A stretch of DNA of 11,436 nucleotides from Planctomycetota bacterium (GTDB lineage Bacteria > Planctomycetota > GCA-002687715 > DRQF01), in NCBI GenBank assembly GCA_024275615.1, contig JAJRYU010000067.1, forward strand, positions 1-11,436. Direction: 5' to 3'. The first letter of the stretch is position 1. Every line of letters starts with the position of its first letter. Positions 8,222 through 11,436 of this stretch are shown piece after piece. Both the position numbers and the translations under genes were made by a program. The notes under the pieces were generated by a model. That model was not told where the DNA came from. It made no database searches and was given only the letters and a program-made list of their open reading frames with translations.

Positions 8222-9118
8222 TCATGTCATTTCCTTGCGCAACAGATTGGCGAGAAGTTGGAACTCAGAGACTCGTAAGGTCGAAGGCCTAAACGCCAGG
8301 CCAATCGTCCTGGATGGTCTCTTGCCTCGAAATGGTATGGACACCAGGTTGCGCTCAGGGCTACATTCCCAGGCAAGAGCCATCTCAGGCAAAAGAGTGA
8401 CACCAAGGCCGCCCGCAACCATTTGCACCAAGGTCGTCAGACTACTGGCACGAAAATCGTCAACTTCATTGGCGCTGGCTAGTTCGCAAATCTCCAGAGT
8501 TTGATCTCGAAGACAATGCCCATCCTCAAGTAGGAGAACATTCTCGCGTTCCAAGTCCCGCACTTGGACACGCTTTCGGCCAGCAAATCGGTGCCCTGTG
8601 GGAACTGCCAACCAAAACGGGTCATTCAAGATGTCAATGGTCTCAGCATCGCCCAAATCAGCCTCAATGGCCAAGAGCAAGACATCCAGATCACCTTTTT
8701 GCAGCGCATCAATCAAGCGATCCGTGTGGTCTTCCCGCAAAGACAACTGAAGTTGGGGGAAATCCCGGTGAACGGCATGCATGGCTTTTGGCAGGAGATA
8801 GGGAGCGACCGTGGGAATCACCCCCATCCTTAAAATTCCTGTTAACGGCGATGAGAAAAAGCAACTAGACTCTGCCAACTCCCCAAGCTCGACGAGTATT
8901 TTTTGAGCCTTCTGGGCTATGGCTTCACCCGCTGGCGTCGCCAAGACACGACGCTTGTCACGCTCAAAAAGCTTAACGTCAAGTTGGGTCTCCAACTGCT
9001 TAATTTGGGCACTCAGCGCTGGTTGTGAGATAAAACAGAGGTCAGCCGCTCTCCTGAAATTCAAGGTATGAGAGACAGCAACAAGACACTCAAGTTGTCG
9101 AATTGTTGGCAGTTCCAT
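8222..9118 (-). CDS. oxyR: OxyR-type LysR-family peroxide regulator
   Basis: 298 residues. The N-terminal winged helix-turn-helix (about 4-62, with ISQPALSAQIKQLE) is typical of LysR regulators, followed by a periplasmic-binding-like sensor domain. The segment LLLEDGHCLRDQTLEIC (195-211) matches the OxyR redox site: C202 and C211 keep the spacing of E. coli C199 and C208, the pair that forms the H2O2-induced disulfide. FRASSLTTL and LGVTLLPEMAL are also OxyR-like. It is divergent from a di-haem peroxidase gene, and an OxyR-like operator (9119-9156) lies directly at its own start codon, which suggests autorepression together with activation of the peroxidase. The leader is short, with only GGGG about 5 bases from the ATG as a Shine-Dalgarno. 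The family call is firm; the redox role follows from the conserved cysteines. Confidence 0.92.
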   Translation of the reverse strand: MELPTIRQLECLVAVSHTLNFRRAADLCFISQPALSAQIKQLETQLDVKLFERDKRRVLATPAGEAIAQKAQKILVELGELAESSCFFSSPLTGILRMGVIPTVAPYLLPKAMHAVHRDFPQLQLSLREDHTDRLIDALQKGDLDVLLLAIEADLGDAETIDILNDPFWLAVPTGHRFAGRKRVQVRDLERENVLLLEDGHCLRDQTLEICELASANEVDDFRASSLTTLVQMVAGGLGVTLLPEMALAWECSPERNLVSIPFRGKRPSRTIGLAFRPSTLRVSEFQLLANLLRKEMT

Positions 9119-9156
9119 GATAGCCCCATCCTATCAAACTAATCAGAACTTGCGAT
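9119..9156 (+). promoter_or_regulatory. OxyR-like operator
   Basis: GATAG-N7-CTATC occupies 9119-9135, the core of the E. coli OxyR motif; the dyad extends to TGATAG/CTATCA at 9118-9136. After exactly 7 bases (9135-9141) a second half-site, ATCA-N7-CGAT (9142-9156), matches ATAG-N7-CTAT at 5 of 8 key bases. The 15-7-15 layout is that of the tetrameric OxyR site. It lies between the oxyR gene and the peroxidase gene and covers the oxyR leader. Binding by this OxyR is inference. Confidence 0.75.
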
Positions 9157-9185
9157 TGGAAGTTCTCAATTGGTTTCCCGACAAT
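9156..9185 (+). promoter_or_regulatory. Possible promoter of the di-haem peroxidase gene
   Basis: TTGGAA (9156-9161) and GACAAT (9180-9185) are separated by 18 bases and each match the sigma-70 hexamers at 4 of 6 positions. The -35-like box abuts the OxyR-like site, as at OxyR-activated promoters. The match alone is weak. Confidence 0.3.
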
Positions 9186-9226
9186 AAGCCCGTTGACTCG
9201 AACCCAATCTCGCAGGAGCACGCACA

Positions 9227-10612
9227 ATGTACAACCGTCTGATTCTCTCAGCCATCATATTTGCGCTATCACAAGTTGTCACGGCACAAACGCCAGCCCC
9301 CATCGGCAAGACCAGCTATGCACCAGTTGCCGGAACTGAATCATTTGCGTCGACATTGGCACGCATGTCGAAAGCCAAACCAGGAATCGTCGAGAAACAC
9401 AAAGCACTTCTGGAACAGCGCTACGATCTCTCGAACAAAGGCGACTCCCAAGCCAAGATGTCTCGAGGAAAAACAGTCCAGACAGGAGTACGCGTCAGAC
9501 TTGCAAGAGACACAACCTGGGATTCACTGAGCCAGATGTCTCCTTCGGCAATTCGCGCCCAAGGTCTTTGGCCAGAAGGTTTCTTCCCGCTCCCTCACCC
9601 CAATCATGGGGAAGGTGGCATGCTGTTTCCTGCCTTTCACATCGATGAAATCAAGAAGCAAACCAAACGAGATCTGAGCCGATTTGACCTTGACTACGTT
9701 ATGCCCGATCACTTCCTCCCTGAGTACCCACCAGCAATCTTCTTGACCACAAGGCCTGATTTAGGTGACGTTTCCCAAGGCAAAGTCATCACCAGCAACA
9801 ACTTCTTCGAATTGTTCAACGGCATCTTGAACCCGAAGCAAATTGAGGGTCTTCGTCTTCTGGTCACGCCAACGGCACAACAACAATTCAACGCAACTCA
9901 TGACCGGCGAAGCCTGGAGCCGAGCCTCGGGGTCACCTGCTTTGATTGCCATGTAAATGGTCACACCAATGCGGCCACTCACTTGGTTGGTGATATTCGC
10001 CCTCAAGAATTCAGACATCGGATCGACACACCCACTTTGCGTGGTGTCAACATTCAGCGCCTATTCGGATCACAACGCGCGTTGAAGACCGTCGAGGACT
10101 TCACTGAATTTGAGCAGCGGGCAGCCTATTTCGATGGTGATCACGTCATCGCTGCAAAGAAGGGAGTCAACGTGCTCGAACGTGGAAGTCAGGTCCACTT
10201 CATGGCCGAATTTGAGTCGATTCTCGGTTTCCCGCCAGCGCCGAAGTTACGTTGGGACGGCAAGTTGGATCCACGCAAAGCGACGAAGACTGAGATGCGC
10301 GGGCAGAAGTTGTTCTTCGGCAAAGCGCAATGTGCGAGCTGTCATTCTGGCCCCTACTACACCGACAACACGATGCATGATTTGCAAGCTGAGCGTTTCT
10401 TCAAACCCAAGATGATCAATGGCCGCTATGCAACAGCGGACGGCATGATCAAGACATTTCCTTTGAGGGGCATCAAGGATTCTCCGCCCTACCTCCACGA
10501 CGGACGTCTTTTGACCTTGGATGACACGGTTGAGTTCTTCAACCTCGTTCTGGAATTGAAGCTCAGCAAACAGGAGAAGGCTGACATCGTTGCCTTCATG
10601 AAAACGCTCTGA
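9227..10612 (+). CDS. Exported di-haem cytochrome c peroxidase-like protein
   Basis: 461 residues; AGGAG lies 8 bases before the ATG. Residues 1-20 form a signal peptide (cleavage near VTA|QT), giving a periplasmic product. Two covalent haem c sites are seen: CFDCH (238-242) and CASCH (369-373), about 130 residues apart as in CcpA/MauG-type di-haem peroxidases. A TLRG segment (DTPTLRGVN) and PPYLHDGRLLTLDDTVEFF near the C-terminus are typical of this superfamily. It has about 215 residues before the first haem, far more than classical bacterial cytochrome c peroxidases. That N-terminal part contains PLPHPNHGEGGM and the DLGDVSQGK region and resembles proteins often labelled 'cytochrome B6' in databases (from memory). 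It is divergent from oxyR with an OxyR-like site between, supporting a role in periplasmic peroxide reduction. The substrate is not proven. Confidence 0.87.
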   Translation: MYNRLILSAIIFALSQVVTAQTPAPIGKTSYAPVAGTESFASTLARMSKAKPGIVEKHKALLEQRYDLSNKGDSQAKMSRGKTVQTGVRVRLARDTTWDSLSQMSPSAIRAQGLWPEGFFPLPHPNHGEGGMLFPAFHIDEIKKQTKRDLSRFDLDYVMPDHFLPEYPPAIFLTTRPDLGDVSQGKVITSNNFFELFNGILNPKQIEGLRLLVTPTAQQQFNATHDRRSLEPSLGVTCFDCHVNGHTNAATHLVGDIRPQEFRHRIDTPTLRGVNIQRLFGSQRALKTVEDFTEFEQRAAYFDGDHVIAAKKGVNVLERGSQVHFMAEFESILGFPPAPKLRWDGKLDPRKATKTEMRGQKLFFGKAQCASCHSGPYYTDNTMHDLQAERFFKPKMINGRYATADGMIKTFPLRGIKDSPPYLHDGRLLTLDDTVEFFNLVLELKLSKQEKADIVAFMKTL

Positions 10613-10632
10613 ATCAGAAACTTGGAGATTCA

Positions 10633-10732
10633 CCAAGCGCCTCGCCAAAGCCAAGAATCAACGGGAACTGCGTTTGCCGATGCCGTACAAGTTGATTGAA
10701 AGAATTGGCCTCGTGCGAGGCGCTTGGCTTTT
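10633..10732 (+). terminator. Nested stem-loop with T-run after the peroxidase gene
   Basis: A perfect 13-bp inverted repeat, CCAAGCGCCTCGC (10633-10645) with GCGAGGCGCTTGG (10715-10727), is followed by C and TTTT (10729-10732). Inside it GCCAA (10650-10654) pairs with TTGGC (10705-10709), and AATCAAC (10656-10662) pairs with GTTGATT (10691-10697). This gives one long interrupted hairpin with a 28-base apical region. A competing small hairpin, GCCTCGTGCGAGGC (10708-10721), shares the 3' arm. It starts 21 bases after the stop codon, so it probably terminates or stabilises the mRNA. It is larger than a usual intrinsic terminator. Confidence 0.55.
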
Positions 10733-10737
10733 AAAAG

Positions 10738-10770
10738 AAGAAAGACGAGAGATAACCTCTCGTCTTTCTT
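10738..10770. terminator. Bidirectional rho-independent terminator
   Basis: AAGAAAGACGAGAG (10738-10751) and CTCTCGTCTTTCTT (10757-10770) form a perfect 14-bp stem around the loop ATAAC. The plus-strand right arm is T-rich. On the minus strand the stem is followed by CTTTT, so it can serve the convergent gene as well. It lies between convergent genes as expected. Confidence 0.8.
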
Positions 10771-10778
10771 TCGTGCTC

Positions 10779-10816
10779 AGCTCCTTGCAAGGCACCGCTT
10801 CGCCGTTCAAGGAGCT
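10779..10816. repeat. Stem-loop in the convergent intergenic region
   Basis: AGCTCCTTG (10779-10787) pairs perfectly with CAAGGAGCT (10808-10816). Within the 20-base interval AA-GGC can pair with GCC-G-TT across one bulge, extending the stem. No T-run follows on either strand. It lies just beyond the end (10824) of the minus-strand open segment, so it may belong to that transcript's 3' end. Confidence 0.5.
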
Positions 10817-10823
10817 TGATGAC

Positions 10824-10970
10824 TTATTGCTCGGCCAACATTGAGCAAAAGGTCGTACCCTTTTCTTGCCACTCCATGATCGCCTCATGGGTATAGTGTG
10901 AATCTGCCAGGAAAACGGCGCGGATAGTATGGAAATCTTGAGATTGAGGGTTAATACCCCAGGCAGTTAT
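10824..10970 (-). pseudogene. Start-less open segment, likely frameshifted 3' end of the next gene
   Basis: On the minus strand, one frame is open from just after a TGA (10971-10973) to a TAA (10824-10826), 48 codons. It begins ITAWGINPQSQDFHT and ends KGTTFCSMLAEQ. The only ATG before the last third is at the MEWQEKG segment, and no ribosome site is evident. The peptide has balanced, protein-like composition. It lies in the -1 frame relative to the neighbouring gene, which stops at 10967, and ends about 50 bases before the bidirectional terminator. The simplest reading is that the gene originally ran on to 10824 and a one-base indel, real or from sequencing, cut it short. A chance open stretch is the alternative. 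Confidence 0.4.
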
Positions 10971-11436
10971 TCAGGAAGAATAGAGAATCTGTCGTTGAAG
11001 CCATGAGATATGAAAAGTTTCAAGATCTCATCGTTGCTTGGAAGCTGCAGGCAACGGACAAGCTCATCACGTTTGTCATCTTGACCAATCATGGCAGCGA
11101 CTTCTTCTTGGGCAAGCTCAAGATCATCTCCCGAGTTGCGCAAGAAGTAGAAGTACATCAGCCCGAAACGGCTACTAAACGTATCGAGGCTCGTTTCCTC
11201 GGCCAAAACACGGGAACGCACCGCCAACTTGATCGCTTCGTTGAGATTCTCGGTCATCGAACAAACATAGGACAAGTTGTTCATGGCGTGGACTTGTACC
11301 GTTCTCAAATAGAGATCAACGCCACGCATGGCAATCACCTCACGAAAGCACAGCTCAGCGTGATTGATCTGGTCTTCAGAAAGATGCAAAATTCCTTTGA
11401 GATTGCGGCAATCCGCAGACCACCGGCCGTTGAGAT
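10967..11436 (-). CDS. Unrecognised helical (possibly TPR-like) protein, 5'-partial
   Basis: The frame is open to the right edge: codons upstream of the TTG at 11389 read LNGRWSADCRNLKGI and join smoothly to the rest, so the start lies outside the window and TTG is probably internal. About 156 residues are visible. The content is helix-rich with AELCFREVI and NEAIKLAVRSRVLAEE segments spaced like TPR helix pairs, but no repeat consensus is strong enough to be sure. No signal peptide or catalytic motif can be seen. The visible end (FSILPE, stop at 10967) may be a frameshift product, because the -1 frame continues open to 10824. It is convergent with the di-haem peroxidase gene. Function unknown. 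Confidence 0.6.
   Translation of the reverse strand, partial: LNGRWSADCRNLKGILHLSEDQINHAELCFREVIAMRGVDLYLRTVQVHAMNNLSYVCSMTENLNEAIKLAVRSRVLAEETSLDTFSSRFGLMYFYFLRNSGDDLELAQEEVAAMIGQDDKRDELVRCLQLPSNDEILKLFISHGFNDRFSILPE

Noticed and set aside
10656..10697. Integron attC-like site (AATCAAC ... GTTGATT)
   Set aside because: The arms deviate from RYYYAAC/GTTRRRY at one position each, the arms are only 28 bases apart, and no integron integrase or cassette is in the window.
10658..10888. 76-codon minus-strand frame in the convergent region
   Set aside because: It spans the terminator and several hairpins, has low-complexity Arg/Ser content, and conflicts with the better-supported structures there.
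1..11436. CRISPR array, tRNA, rRNA, insertion sequence or phage genes
   Set aside because: Reading both strands showed no regularly spaced repeats, no cloverleaf, no transposase or integrase motifs and no target-site duplications.

Overview
The window is bacterial, dense with genes and of moderate GC (about half by eye). The taxon cannot be fixed from sequence alone. Large secreted proteins joining discoidin domains to a terpenoid-cyclase-like toroid, a YhaO/YhaN-type nuclease pair and a 'cytochrome B6'-labelled di-haem protein all fit an environmental Gram-negative bacterium, possibly of the Planctomycetota/PVC group. That placement is inference, held at low to moderate confidence.

Layout. 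(1) 1-2945, plus strand: two tandem paralogous genes for exported proteins with F5/8C-like (discoidin) beta-sandwich domains and a C-terminal squalene-cyclase/prenyltransferase-like alpha-toroid. The first is cut by the left window edge, and the apparent ATG at 130 is internal to its last discoidin domain. (2) 2946-3198: intergenic, with one strong imperfect dyad. (3) 3199-6821, plus strand: a translationally coupled SbcCD-like pair, a metallophosphoesterase (YhaO/SbcD type) and an ABC/SMC-like ATPase (YhaN type) overlapping by ATGA. The ATPase has a hydrophobic hairpin and no CxxC zinc hook. The nuclease has an Asn where Mre11-family enzymes carry the metal-bridging Asp. (4) 6823-9118, minus strand: an OxyR-type LysR regulator with both redox cysteines, followed 34 bp later by a GT4 glycosyltransferase whose stop codon lies 1 bp from the ATPase stop. 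(5) 9119-9226: divergent intergenic region with an OxyR-like operator (GATAG-N7-CTATC plus a second degenerate half-site at the correct 7-bp spacing). (6) 9227-10612, plus strand: an exported di-haem cytochrome c peroxidase-like protein, probably the OxyR target. (7) 10613-10823: a convergent intergenic region packed with stem-loops, including a nested structure with a 13-bp outer stem and a bidirectional 14-bp terminator. (8) 10824-11436, minus strand: an unrecognised helical, perhaps TPR-like protein that runs off the right edge. Its frame stops at 10967, but an adjacent -1 frame stays open with protein-like content to 10824, which suggests a frameshift.

The clearest functional unit is the oxyR / di-haem peroxidase divergon with its operator. 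The nuclease pair is a second unit, for DNA ends or repair. I did not find a clearly new multi-gene system. The best candidates for novelty are the nuclease active-site changes, the tandem discoidin-toroid proteins and the structured convergent region with the possible frameshifted gene.
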